NCBI RefSeq assembly: GCF_002005305.1
Contig: NZ_CP014782.1
Coordinates: forward strand, 3,286,001 to 3,350,000
Direction: 5' to 3'
From: Shewanella psychrophila
GTDB taxonomy: Bacteria; Pseudomonadota; Gammaproteobacteria; Enterobacterales; Shewanellaceae
DNA length: 64,000 nt
Of this stretch, positions 26,581 through 35,558 are shown piece after piece (the stretch's first letter is position 1; the number at the start of each line of letters is the position of its first letter). A program made the translations under genes and the position numbers. The notes under the pieces were generated by a model. That model was not told the origin of the DNA. It searched no databases and worked only from the letters and a program-made list of their open reading frames with translations.

Positions 26581-27309
26581 ATGAGAACCCCAAGAATTTA
26601 CCAAGACTCACCTTTAGCAATCGGTGACAGTTTGGCACTCAATGATGAGGCAGCTTCGCACATAGGCAGAGTTCTGCGAATGACCCAAGGTGAACAAATT
26701 AGCCTATTCAATGGTAGCGATCATGATTATTTAGCTGAGATAATCTCTGCCAGTAAGAAAAATGTCTCCGTTAAGGTCTTATCTTCGAGCACTAATGCTA
26801 GTGAGTCGCCGCTACATATTCATCTGGGACAGGTTATCTCCCGTGGTGACCGCATGGACTTTACCATTCAAAAGTCGGTAGAGTTAGGCGTCAACACCAT
26901 CACACCTTTGTTCTCAGAGCGTTGTGGTGTCAAACTCTCCGGTGAGAGGTTAGAGAAAAAAATACAGCAATGGCAGAAGATTGTCATCGGCGCTTGTGAG
27001 CAGTCGGGCCGCAGCCAGGTACCAAAAATCAGACCCGCCATGTCATTAGAAGCTTGGTGTAGCGAACAAACAGATTCACTCAAGTTAAACCTTCACCCTA
27101 GGGCTGCACACGGTATCGGCGGATTATCTCTTGAGGTAACTAAAGTCAGACTCTTAATCGGCCCCGAAGGTGGCCTCTCAGAGGTTGAGATATTGAAGAC
27201 AGAGCAAGATGAGTTTACCGATATCTTGTTAGGTCCAAGAGTACTAAGAACTGAAACGGCGGCACTGACGGCTATCAGCGCCCTGCAACTCAAATTTGGT
27301 GATTTATAG
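26581..27309 (+). CDS. rsmE: 16S rRNA (uracil1498-N3)-methyltransferase
   Basis: This 242-residue protein matches RsmE in length and motifs: MRTPRIYQDSPL at the start, HIGRVLRMTQGE in the PUA-like N-terminal domain, the SPOUT-knot blocks QKSVELGVNTITPLFSERCGV, LLIGPEGGLSEVE and LGPRVLRTETAALTAI. It methylates U1498 of 16S rRNA in the 30S subunit. It follows endA by 7 bp and precedes gshB by 98 bp, the standard gammaproteobacterial order. Nothing unusual is seen. Confidence 0.95.
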   Translation: MRTPRIYQDSPLAIGDSLALNDEAASHIGRVLRMTQGEQISLFNGSDHDYLAEIISASKKNVSVKVLSSSTNASESPLHIHLGQVISRGDRMDFTIQKSVELGVNTITPLFSERCGVKLSGERLEKKIQQWQKIVIGACEQSGRSQVPKIRPAMSLEAWCSEQTDSLKLNLHPRAAHGIGGLSLEVTKVRLLIGPEGGLSEVEILKTEQDEFTDILLGPRVLRTETAALTAISALQLKFGDL

Positions 27310-27407
27310 CTTCTAGTTCTAGCAAAATTAAAGTTGAAACCTCTTACGAAAACACCAAACAAAATTCAATTGTCCCATCGAAAGATGGCGAAAGAAGGAA
27401 GCGAACG

Positions 27408-28361
27408 ATGATCAAGCTCGGCATAGTAATGGACCCAATCAGCGACATTAACATCAAGAAAGACTCTAGTTTCGCTATGTTACTCGCGGCTCAGGACCGT
27501 GGATACCAGCTCTTCTACATGGAGATGCAAGATCTGGCCATGGTCAATGGCAAAGCGATGGCCAATATGCGAGCGCTAACCGTCAAGCAAGATCCTGAAA
27601 ACTGGTTCGAATTAGGCGAAGCTATCGACACACAGATGTCAGACCTTGATGTTGTGTTAATGCGTAAAGATCCGCCGTTCGATACTGAGTTTATCTATGC
27701 TACTTACATGCTCGAGCGAGCCGAAGAAGAAGGTGTGCTGATCGTCAATAAGCCCCAGAGCCTTCGTGACGCCAATGAAAAACTATTCACAGCCTGGTTC
27801 TCTGAGTTTACACCGGAAACGATTGTAACCCGAGATGAGACCCGCATCCGTAGTTTCTATCAGGAGAAAGGCGACATCATCCTCAAGCCATTAGATGGCA
27901 TGGGCGGTAGCTCCATATTCAGAGTCAAGAAAAATGATCCTAACTTAGGTGTTATCATCGAAACATTGACTAATCACGGCCAGCAATACGCCATGATCCA
28001 AGCCTTTATTCCCGACATAACCTCAGGTGATAAACGGATCTTAGTGGTGGATGGTGAACCAGTTCCTTACTCCTTAGCTCGTATCCCACAGAAAGGCGAG
28101 ACCCGAGGCAACTTAGCCGCAGGCGGTCGTGGTGTAGCCCAGCCACTTTCAGAAAGTGACTGGCATATTGCTCGTAGCTTGGGGCCCGAACTCAAGAAAC
28201 GCGGGCTGATCTTCGTAGGCCTAGATGTGATTGGCGATAAGCTAACCGAAATTAACGTCACTAGCCCAACATGTATCAAAGAGATTCAAGCGGCTTATGA
28301 TGTAGACATTACTGGTATGCTAATGGACGCAATCGAAGCTCGGATTAAAAGCGCAGATTAA
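27408..28361 (+). CDS. gshB: Glutathione synthetase
   Basis: The 317-residue protein matches GshB: IKLGIVMDPISDINIKKDSS at the start, LMRKDPPFDTEFIYATY, the ATP-grasp loop PLDGMGGSSIFRV, AGGRGVAQPLSE and the final TEINVTSPTCIKEI. It joins gamma-glutamylcysteine and glycine with ATP to make glutathione in the cytoplasm. A strong AGGAAGCGA site precedes the ATG. Just after the gene a short stretch repeats its last codons (see 28411-28435). Possibly transcribed with endA and rsmE. Confidence 0.96.
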   Translation: MIKLGIVMDPISDINIKKDSSFAMLLAAQDRGYQLFYMEMQDLAMVNGKAMANMRALTVKQDPENWFELGEAIDTQMSDLDVVLMRKDPPFDTEFIYATYMLERAEEEGVLIVNKPQSLRDANEKLFTAWFSEFTPETIVTRDETRIRSFYQEKGDIILKPLDGMGGSSIFRVKKNDPNLGVIIETLTNHGQQYAMIQAFIPDITSGDKRILVVDGEPVPYSLARIPQKGETRGNLAAGGRGVAQPLSESDWHIARSLGPELKKRGLIFVGLDVIGDKLTEINVTSPTCIKEIQAAYDVDITGMLMDAIEARIKSAD

Positions 28362-28372
28362 AGTTCAGACTG

Positions 28373-28407
28373 CAGCACATAGGTAATGCGACACTCGCTA
28401 TGTGCTG
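28373..28407 (+). terminator. Hairpin after gshB
   Basis: CAGCACATAG (28373-28382) and CTATGTGCTG (28398-28407) form a perfect 10-bp stem with a 15-nt loop, 12 bp after the gshB stop. No T-run follows. Confidence 0.5.
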
Positions 28408-28410
28408 ATA

Positions 28411-28435
28411 AACGCAATCGAAGCACGAATCAAAG
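28411..28435 (+). repeat. Degenerate duplicate of the gshB 3' end
   Basis: Positions 28411-28435 repeat 28326-28350 with about four or five changes, including an exact 13-mer ACGCAATCGAAGC (28327 and 28412). Translated, the second copy reads NAIEARIKAS then a stop, parallel to DAIEARIKSAD at the GshB C-terminus. Confidence 0.75.
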
Positions 28436-28453
28436 CAAGCTAGGATGTAGGCA

Positions 28454-29806
28454 ATGGCCGCGACGCAAAAAATGAAGATATTCAAACTCTGTATGCTAGC
28501 AGGTGTGGCACTAATCAGCAGCGTGGGCGCCGCAGCTCAAGCTGTGACTCCAGTGCAAACCATATTAGGCGACGCCCCAAGCATCCCTAAAAATATCGTG
28601 ATCATGATAGGAGACGGTATGGGCCCAGCCTATACCAGCGCCTACCGATACTATAAAGACAACCCAGATACTCAAGAGATAGAGCAGACGGTATTCGACC
28701 GACTGCTAGTGGGAACCTCCAGTACATATCCGGCTAGGGTGAGTGGTTATGTCACGGATTCGGCAGCCTCGGCAACGGCATTAGCCACCGGGACTAAAAC
28801 CTATAATGGCGCTATTTCTGTCGATACGAATAAACAGCCAATTCCTACCATAATGGAAAAAGCCAAAGCCCTGGGGCTATCCACTGGAGTGGCGGTGACA
28901 TCACAGATAAACCATGCTACTCCAGCAGCGTTTCTCAGCCATAATGAAAGCCGTAGCAATTACGATGAGTTAGCCCAAAGCTACCTTAAAACCGATGCCG
29001 ATGTGATGTTGGGCGGTGGCCAGAAATATTTTCCTGTCGGCCTGATAGAAAAGTTCGAGGCTAAGGGTTATCAATACCTGTCGGACTTTAACCTGTTGGA
29101 CTCGGTCAAACAAGGCAAGGTCATAGGCCTATTTGCCGATGTTCAACTCCCATGGGCAATCGATGACAGTGACAGTAATAAACTAAGCAAGATGACGACT
29201 AAGGCTCTAGAGTTATTATCGCAAAATAACAATGGCTTCGTGTTGCTGGTTGAAGGCAGTCTAATCGATTGGGCCGGACACAATAATGATATTGTGGCGG
29301 CAATGGGCGAGATGGAAGAATTCGCTAATGCAATCGAGGTCGTAGAGCAGTACATCAGGAAAAATAACGACACCCTGATGGTAGTAACTGCAGATCATAA
29401 TACCGGTGGCTTAAGCATAGGTGCTAACGGCGAGTATAGCTGGGACACAGCTATCATCAGGGGCGTACAAGCTAGCCCGGACTTTATCGCCAATGATGCT
29501 CTCGCCGATGGTGACTGGCTAGCTCGAGTAACATTAAACTTAGGTTTCGAGCCTAATGAAGATGAAATATCTCAACTATCTCGAGCGAGAATGCAAGGTA
29601 AAGAAGTGATGATCACGAGTATCAAGCAGCTCATAGATAGCCGTTCAAACACAGGCTGGACCACTGGTGGGCATACAGGTGTCGACGTACAGGTATTCGC
29701 AACGGGTCCTGCAGCGAGCCTATTTGCAGGTTATCAAGACAACACAGATATCGCGACTAAGCTAATTAGCTTGCTACCTAAAGTAAAGTCTCAGCCGAAT
29801 AAATAA
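28454..29806 (+). CDS. Alkaline phosphatase
   Basis: The 450-residue precursor has a signal peptide (about 30 residues, ends AAAQA) and alkaline-phosphatase motifs: IVIMIGDGMG with metal ligand Asp54, TDSAASATALATG with the nucleophile Ser103, EGSLIDWAGHNND, VVTADHNTGG and TGGHTGVDV. These supply the two zinc sites and the magnesium site. It hydrolyses phosphomonoesters outside the cytoplasm. It belongs to the group with a short insert, like other Shewanella and Vibrio PhoA-type enzymes. No clear Pho box was found in the 92 bp upstream. It converges on the GGDEF-EAL gene of cassette B with only 15 bp between stops. Confidence 0.9.
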   Translation: MAATQKMKIFKLCMLAGVALISSVGAAAQAVTPVQTILGDAPSIPKNIVIMIGDGMGPAYTSAYRYYKDNPDTQEIEQTVFDRLLVGTSSTYPARVSGYVTDSAASATALATGTKTYNGAISVDTNKQPIPTIMEKAKALGLSTGVAVTSQINHATPAAFLSHNESRSNYDELAQSYLKTDADVMLGGGQKYFPVGLIEKFEAKGYQYLSDFNLLDSVKQGKVIGLFADVQLPWAIDDSDSNKLSKMTTKALELLSQNNNGFVLLVEGSLIDWAGHNNDIVAAMGEMEEFANAIEVVEQYIRKNNDTLMVVTADHNTGGLSIGANGEYSWDTAIIRGVQASPDFIANDALADGDWLARVTLNLGFEPNEDEISQLSRARMQGKEVMITSIKQLIDSRSNTGWTTGGHTGVDVQVFATGPAASLFAGYQDNTDIATKLISLLPKVKSQPNK

Positions 29807-29821
29807 CCCAAATACTAAATA

Positions 29822-32296
29822 TTAACTCCCCAGTTTAGCGAGCTGGGGCAGTGACTCTACTGGCCACACTCCATCTCCCTCGATTTCATTCAGTATCCTG
29901 AAAGCCTTCCTCTCATCTATCGGTTTCGAGAACAGGTATCCCTGCGCTAATTCGCATCTGGCGGCAGCGAGAAATTCACACTGCTCCTGAGTTTCTATAC
30001 CCTCAGCGACTACGGTCCTGCCCAAATTGTGCGCTAGATCTATGACTGTGGTGACGATATGAGTATCAACGCTATTATCGAGTACGCCGGAGGTAAAACA
30101 ACGGTCGATTTTCAGTACATCGAAGGGGAGCTGCTTAAGATAACTTAAAGATGAATAGCCAGTGCCGAAATCATCGATGGCTATCCGTACACCCAGACGC
30201 TTCAATGACTTCATAGCAGATAAGGCTAGATCCACCTGTTCAATCACACTCTCCTCGGTGACCTCTAACAGCAGACTTTGGGGCGGGATATTATATTTTG
30301 ACAAGATGCGTTGTACCAAGGGGATCAAACCAGGATCCATATAGTGCTTAGCCGATAGATTGACCGCAAGATAAAGATCGTCCCAACCTTGGTCAATCAG
30401 CCGGGACAAGATAGCTCCTCCCTCTTCGAGCACGTAGTTGCCCACTTGTATGATGGCTTCACTATCTTCAATATCAGGGATAAAGTTACCCGGCATGATC
30501 AACCCCCTCTCCGGGTGATGCCATCTGATTAACGCTTCGAATCCTTTCACCTTTCCATCTGGGAGTGACACTATGGGCTGCAGTGAGAGTGACAACTGCT
30601 TTTCTTCGATAGCTGCACCAATATCTTGCTCTATCATCAACTTGTTATTCGCCCTTTGTAGCATCTCTTGAGTGAACACTCGATAGTTGCTACGTCCTGC
30701 GTCTTTAGCCTGATACATGGCCAAGTCGGCGTATTTAATCAGCTCTTCGGCTCTAACATTATTGCTTTCGCAGTAGGCGACTCCGATACTTGTGGTCACG
30801 ATCAACTTATGATGTCCTAACACAACGGGTTGCTGCAGGGAGGCAAATATCTTATGAATGACCTTACGCACATCCTCTTCCGAGCGGATCCCCCTCAATA
30901 GAATAAGAAACTCATCCCCACCTTGCCTAAATACCGTATCCATAGCACGTACACTGTGATTCAACCTCTTAGCTACAATTTTTAATAGCTCATCTCCCTG
31001 ATCATGTCCTAATGTGTCGTTGATCCGTTTAAATTCATCGAGGTCGAGAAACATCAAAGCTATCTTATCGTGAATGCGTCCGACACAGGCGATAGTCTTC
31101 TTCAATTCATGATTGAGCATTGCCTTATTAGGTAACCCCGTAAGAGTATCTAGCATAGCGAGCCGCTCTAATTCACAAGTATATTCATCAACTTCCAGCT
31201 CTAGGTTCTGCATGCGCTCGGCAAGATTTAGAGTCGCAATATTGATCAAGTCCACCTCATCGACAATGAATGAAGAACTCTTAGGTGACAGGGTTTTCAG
31301 GGTCTCAAAATCATGATCAGCGAGCATAGGAAGCAAAGTGGCATGGCGACTCAAACTAACCACAGGAGCCCAGGCAGCCAGAATAACTAGGGCTCCGGAT
31401 AAAATTAAACTGAACAGGAGAGTACCCAACATACTCTCCTGAAACTCATTGAGCAGAGACTGCCAGTCATTAATATTGTTGATCACCAATATCACTGGAG
31501 GAGACTCCCCCTCAGCCAAGGGAAATGCCCACAAAACAGAAAGTTCACCGCCCACTCGGTATACACCTTCCCTGTTCTCTATCTGCTTCCAGGTAAATTG
31601 CTCCGCAGCTTGCTCTAACTGGACCAAACTCGCGTGCTTATTGCTTATACTAAAGACTTCTCTGCCCCAATAACTTTGTCTCTCCTCAACATCAGTAGAA
31701 GGGGCTAGTACAGCCAACTCAAATGTTTCATTAATCCTGAACCTTGCCAAAATATCAGTCAGGCCAGTTTCCATAAATAAAAAGTGTGGTTCGCCTTGTA
31801 GTAAGTTAGGCACTAAGACCTGAATAACACACTCTTGTAAGCATACGATGCGCCAATGAGGCTCCAGCTTAACCCCAGCCGATTCAAACCAACTTAGCTC
31901 TTGCTTTTCGATTAACTTACCTGCATGAGCGAGCACTTGGCCAGATAGCGACAAAAGACTCAACCTATCAAGCTCCCAGTAGAGCTGTAAATCCGGCCAG
32001 TGAAGATCTAACATGGCTTGGTAGTCCGAGGGGGTTTGCTGATCACCATTGACGAGTAATGCAATCTGTTGAGCCGCAGACAAGGAATGATCGACACTCA
32101 AAGAGATAGAAGTTTCCAGATTCTGAGCTAATTTATCGCGCTGAGATTCCAACAAAAAGTTCTGCTGACTGATAAGTTGTCGATATGCGAAGCCACCTAA
32201 GATCCCACCTAAGATAGTGAGTATGATGAGTACGGCAACCAGCAGTTTCCACTTAAGGCTAATAAATACTGTCCGACCTTCAGGCTGCAAAGTCAT
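29822..32296 (-). CDS. Membrane GGDEF-EAL c-di-GMP enzyme of cassette B
   Basis: The start is taken at the ATG at 32296, with GGTGA 4 nt upstream and 4 bp after the barrel stop; an upstream TTG at 32335 is weaker. The 824-residue protein has a membrane helix near residues 14-35, a periplasmic domain to about 285, a second helix near 290-312, a HAMP-like linker, a GGDEF domain (motif 459-463, with RAMD as RxxD five residues before) and an EAL domain (EAL 587-589; NLS, EES, DDFGTGYSS, KID and EGIETQEQ are all present). Both synthesis and breakdown of c-di-GMP look possible. The periplasmic part probably listens to the two upstream cassette partners. Confidence 0.88.
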   Translation of the reverse strand: MTLQPEGRTVFISLKWKLLVAVLIILTILGGILGGFAYRQLISQQNFLLESQRDKLAQNLETSISLSVDHSLSAAQQIALLVNGDQQTPSDYQAMLDLHWPDLQLYWELDRLSLLSLSGQVLAHAGKLIEKQELSWFESAGVKLEPHWRIVCLQECVIQVLVPNLLQGEPHFLFMETGLTDILARFRINETFELAVLAPSTDVEERQSYWGREVFSISNKHASLVQLEQAAEQFTWKQIENREGVYRVGGELSVLWAFPLAEGESPPVILVINNINDWQSLLNEFQESMLGTLLFSLILSGALVILAAWAPVVSLSRHATLLPMLADHDFETLKTLSPKSSSFIVDEVDLINIATLNLAERMQNLELEVDEYTCELERLAMLDTLTGLPNKAMLNHELKKTIACVGRIHDKIALMFLDLDEFKRINDTLGHDQGDELLKIVAKRLNHSVRAMDTVFRQGGDEFLILLRGIRSEEDVRKVIHKIFASLQQPVVLGHHKLIVTTSIGVAYCESNNVRAEELIKYADLAMYQAKDAGRSNYRVFTQEMLQRANNKLMIEQDIGAAIEEKQLSLSLQPIVSLPDGKVKGFEALIRWHHPERGLIMPGNFIPDIEDSEAIIQVGNYVLEEGGAILSRLIDQGWDDLYLAVNLSAKHYMDPGLIPLVQRILSKYNIPPQSLLLEVTEESVIEQVDLALSAMKSLKRLGVRIAIDDFGTGYSSLSYLKQLPFDVLKIDRCFTSGVLDNSVDTHIVTTVIDLAHNLGRTVVAEGIETQEQCEFLAAARCELAQGYLFSKPIDERKAFRILNEIEGDGVWPVESLPQLAKLGS

Positions 32297-32300
32297 AGCA

Positions 32301-33473
32301 TCACCACTGGAATCGATAGGAAAGTTGCAGCGCAAACATGGACCAATGCTTCGACTGCGTAGATGGGTCCGGTGCCACTATGGGAGTAACCCAAGACGCA
32401 CCTTCGACTAGATGATATTCTGCTGCTAATAACCAATCATTATTCAAAAACCAACGAGCCCCAAAGGTCCAGTCATCTGTGTAAGCAAAATAAGCAGGCA
32501 AGCCAGTTGTTGCCTCATACTCCTTGCCATCGGCATCGTCTTTATCATCTATATGTTTATCGAATCGTACAAAAAGCTCTACTTCATGGGGCAAATAGGC
32601 TCTGAGGTCTAAGTAATAGCCTATACTGGAGTCAACAAGCTCATTCGCCATTGGAGGAAACACTAGGCCATTAATCAGTCTATCTCCAGTCATGTATTCC
32701 GCGGTAAACTCAAAGTTTAGATATCTGAACTGTCCCGAGAACACCCAATTTTTTAGCCGGATATCACCCGGGAAATAGTAGTCATCCATAGATGGGAGAT
32801 AGCTAACTTCGGCATCGTAATAGGTAAAACCTAATCTCAAGTAGTCATTTTGAAACTCAATATCTCCGGAGTAATAACGCTCAGAGTCGAAGGTGCCTAA
32901 CTTTTCACTGCCCATCACATTTCTATCTAAGTCTTCGGTGACATCCACTTTACCAACAGACACATGCCAGTCTAATGCTCCATTCCAGATCTGATGCATA
33001 CCGAACAAATCTGCCCCCTCGATATGCAACTGGGCATCACGAAAGTAATCGCTATAGATAGATTGGGGCAACATGATACTCGGCCTTGTAAAGGGAACAT
33101 CTCTGGTACTGGAATAGAAGCCCGTTTCATTCTTAAAACGGCCTCCACGAATACCTAGGGTTCCTTCACCTAGCTGATGGCTATATTCGACAAATAAATA
33201 GTCGAAATCAACACCACCTTCAGCCAGGCTGCCCCACTGCCTGTAACTAAGCGCACTGGCAACGCGAATATGCTCGATGGGCTTCCATGACACAGCAAAT
33301 GCGGCTTCGGTGATATTAAAGGTACTGTCATCCTCCCCTACGACGAACTGGGTGTCATCTGCAGCAACGTAGCCCTGGCCAATAAAACCATTAAATTGCC
33401 AGTCAGAAGACCAAGAAGAAAAAGATGCGAGAAGAAGTACTAAACTGGTAAACCAATTAGCGACTAGTTTCAT
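32301..33473 (-). CDS. Outer-membrane beta-barrel protein of signalling cassette B
   Basis: A 390-residue protein with a 22-residue signal peptide (ends SSWSS), then FNGFIGQGYVAADD and many alternating aromatic and polar strands, ending in LQLSYRFQW with terminal aromatic Trp, as barrels do. It matches the barrel of cassette A in layout: an N-terminal GF-G-G strand, an LGIRGGR..YSSTRDVPFTRPSI block parallel to WAIRLGR..ILSEYRNV, and a late FGARWFLNNDW strand parallel to LGLRWDLYPN. The gene overlaps the half-size binding-protein gene by 17 bp at its start. Role as ligand channel or outer-membrane sensor for the c-di-GMP enzyme is inferred. Confidence 0.72.
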   Translation of the reverse strand: MKLVANWFTSLVLLLASFSSWSSDWQFNGFIGQGYVAADDTQFVVGEDDSTFNITEAAFAVSWKPIEHIRVASALSYRQWGSLAEGGVDFDYLFVEYSHQLGEGTLGIRGGRFKNETGFYSSTRDVPFTRPSIMLPQSIYSDYFRDAQLHIEGADLFGMHQIWNGALDWHVSVGKVDVTEDLDRNVMGSEKLGTFDSERYYSGDIEFQNDYLRLGFTYYDAEVSYLPSMDDYYFPGDIRLKNWVFSGQFRYLNFEFTAEYMTGDRLINGLVFPPMANELVDSSIGYYLDLRAYLPHEVELFVRFDKHIDDKDDADGKEYEATTGLPAYFAYTDDWTFGARWFLNNDWLLAAEYHLVEGASWVTPIVAPDPSTQSKHWSMFALQLSYRFQW

Positions 33474-33900
33474 ATAGGCTCCTAGTCACTCTGCTGTCAC
33501 CATTGAGATTGTCACCGCTTAGCGCGGGAGCTGCGACATAGCCTATCGCGCCAGGCGTTCTTGCAATTTTTTCCTGCATCTCGGCTTCATTTCTTAATAT
33601 GATTGGCCGCTCTCCTGTGCCGGAATAAACTAAACGATCCCACCTTCGCTGTAACATATATGGCATCATATCCAGCTGCTTAAAACAAAATTCTTTATGG
33701 ACTTCAGAGCCGGGAGCAAGAATAAAAACCTGGATTTTTTGACCATCGGGCCAATAGACTTTTTGCATTGAAAAAATCAGGCGTAACTCTTGAGCAGGCA
33801 AGGGGAAATCAATGGCTGAATCATTCACTATGACCTGAGCTGCGGTCGAATGAGCACAAAAGAGATACAGCACTAACATCCATGTGGCCAAAAGGCGCAT
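33457..33900 (-). CDS. Half-size phosphate-binding-like periplasmic protein of cassette B
   Basis: A 147-residue protein with a signal peptide of about 21 residues. It aligns with the 141-residue protein at 13375-13800: LRLIFSMQKVYWPDGQKIQVFILAPGS with LFMGRYVNFPNGDKAKVFDLAPKS (described in outline), WDRLVYSG with WARLLFSG and GAIGYVAA with AIGYISS. Only one lobe of a PstS-like fold is present. It is the first gene of cassette B, while its partner is the second gene of cassette A. The downstream gene starts 17 bp inside it. The ligand is unknown. Confidence 0.72.
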   Translation of the reverse strand: MRLLATWMLVLYLFCAHSTAAQVIVNDSAIDFPLPAQELRLIFSMQKVYWPDGQKIQVFILAPGSEVHKEFCFKQLDMMPYMLQRRWDRLVYSGTGERPIILRNEAEMQEKIARTPGAIGYVAAPALSGDNLNGDSRVTRSLYETSR

Positions 33901-34302
33901 TAACCAGTCTCCTTACTATCCTTTAACCCACATAAGCCATTTATAAGCCATGCAGCTGCATCAACAAATCAAGCAGATACTAATACCTCGCGTATCTACA
34001 GCTTAGGCAAAGAATACTTATGCCGCTCAGAATTTATTGCATAGAAGGAGAGAATTTACATTTGAAAAACGTGATTAAAAAGTTTTCAATAAAATCCGTG
34101 CTCAGACTATCTAACCCAAGTCACTATTAGCCATAGTGATTTACTTTCAATTCACCTTATAAATTCAGTCATCAATATTCAGAAACATTCAATAACCAGA
34201 AGCCTTTACCTAGTCAATATCTGTATATATCAGACTAAAAACTGATAGAGATCTTAAATTTTGAGATATAATAGCCGCTCAAATTTCCTAACTGTGGTCG
34301 TC
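33901..34302. other. Divergent intergenic region, cassette B and rsmC
   Basis: This 402-bp AT-rich region must hold the promoters of both divergent transcripts. A TATAAT at 34267-34272 sits 31 bp upstream of the GTG chosen as rsmC start. I see no clear operator or repeat. Confidence 0.5.
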
Positions 34303-35334
34303 GTGTTAACTAATCCATCTCAACTCATTCTTAGAAATAGCAATTTATTCGAAAATCAAAATGTATTAGTGCTCAATTATGAAGACGATCGTCTACCTAA
34401 GCATCTATTAGATTATGCCAGTAAGGTCACCGCACTAGCACTGGACTTCCACCATCACCTACAAATGGAGCCCGAGGCCTGTCCAGAGCTATCACTATTT
34501 TTTGGCCATAGTCTCCCCAATGAAGAGCTGTTTGATACCGCGATCATTTATTACCCTAAGGCGAAAGCACTTGCCGCCTACCTCATTAACCTAGCTGGAC
34601 AGCACTTGAAACCCGGTGGACAGCTAGTCGTAGTGGGTGAAAATAAAGGTGGAATTCGTTCTCTGGTCAAACAGGCCCCAACCTATTTTGATAAACCGTT
34701 TAAACAAGACAATGCTCGCCACTGCCTACTTTATATCAGTGAGCTTATCAACCAAGCGCCCAAAGTCAGACTCACCGACTGGGTCAGTCAATACCAGCTA
34801 CATACCCCTCAAGGCGAAGTGACAGTATGTAACTTAGTCGGTGTGTTCAGCGAGAAAAGGTTAGATGAAGGCACTAAACTATTACTATCGAATCTGCCAA
34901 ATATGAAAGGTAGAGTATTAGATTTTGGCTGTGGTGCAGGCGTCATTACTGCCGCCCTACTCAAGGCGCAACCCAAATTGCAAGTCGAGTGTGTCGATAT
35001 CAATGCCATGGCTCTAGCTTCATGCGAGCTGACACTAGAAGCCAATAATTTTACCGCTACTACTTACCCATCAGATGGTTTAGCCCAAACCCAAGATAAA
35101 TTTGATGGCATCATCTCTAATCCACCATTTCATGATGGACTCAAGAGCACTCCCGAAATAGCCAAAAAATTTGTAAGCGATAGTGTAAAAAAACTGAGAA
35201 AAGGCGGTGTGTGGCACATAGTCGCCAATCGACATCTAGCATATAGTGATACTATCGAAACTCACTTCGGTCAGGTCGACGTTATCGCCGAAAACAACAA
35301 GTATAAAATTTATTCTAATAAATTCAATAGATAA
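34303..35334 (+). CDS. rsmC: 16S rRNA (guanine1207-N2)-methyltransferase
   Basis: The frame is open from a TTG at 34261, but that codon overlaps a TATAAT that looks like a -10 box. The GTG at 34303 gives MLTNPSQLILRNS and 343 residues, the E. coli RsmC length, so it is preferred. The protein has the RsmC two-domain layout: a degenerate N-terminal methyltransferase domain (DTAIIYYPKAKA, VVGENKGGIRS) and an active C-terminal one with the SAM loop LDFGCGAGVI and the catalytic NPPFHDG. It methylates G1207 of 16S rRNA in the 30S subunit. A terminator-like hairpin follows. Confidence 0.93.
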   Translation: MLTNPSQLILRNSNLFENQNVLVLNYEDDRLPKHLLDYASKVTALALDFHHHLQMEPEACPELSLFFGHSLPNEELFDTAIIYYPKAKALAAYLINLAGQHLKPGGQLVVVGENKGGIRSLVKQAPTYFDKPFKQDNARHCLLYISELINQAPKVRLTDWVSQYQLHTPQGEVTVCNLVGVFSEKRLDEGTKLLLSNLPNMKGRVLDFGCGAGVITAALLKAQPKLQVECVDINAMALASCELTLEANNFTATTYPSDGLAQTQDKFDGIISNPPFHDGLKSTPEIAKKFVSDSVKKLRKGGVWHIVANRHLAYSDTIETHFGQVDVIAENNKYKIYSNKFNR

Positions 35335-35368
35335 ACTCGAAATCCACAAGTTTAAGTCAATGCTATGT

Positions 35369-35399
35369 AAGGGCCTGATAAAACACTTATGGCCCTTTT
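35369..35399 (+). terminator. Terminator of rsmC
   Basis: AAGGGCC (35369-35375) pairs with GGCCCTT (35391-35397) and TT follows in a TTTTATTG context, 34 bp after the rsmC stop. Loop 15 nt. Confidence 0.65.
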
Positions 35400-35558
35400 A
35401 TTGCTCAAAATCAATTTTGTATTAATCTTATTAGACTCCATTCACTTTTCAGTCAGTTAGAGCTTCTTAGCCGAAACTTTATACTGTTATACTCGGACAG
35501 TAGTAACCTAATATAAAAAACATAAAAATAATAATGAATCATTACATCGGAATTGACT

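Noticed and set aside
34261..34302. TTG start of rsmC at 34261
   Set aside because: It overlaps a TATAAT and gives 14 residues absent from E. coli RsmC; the GTG at 34303 fits family length.
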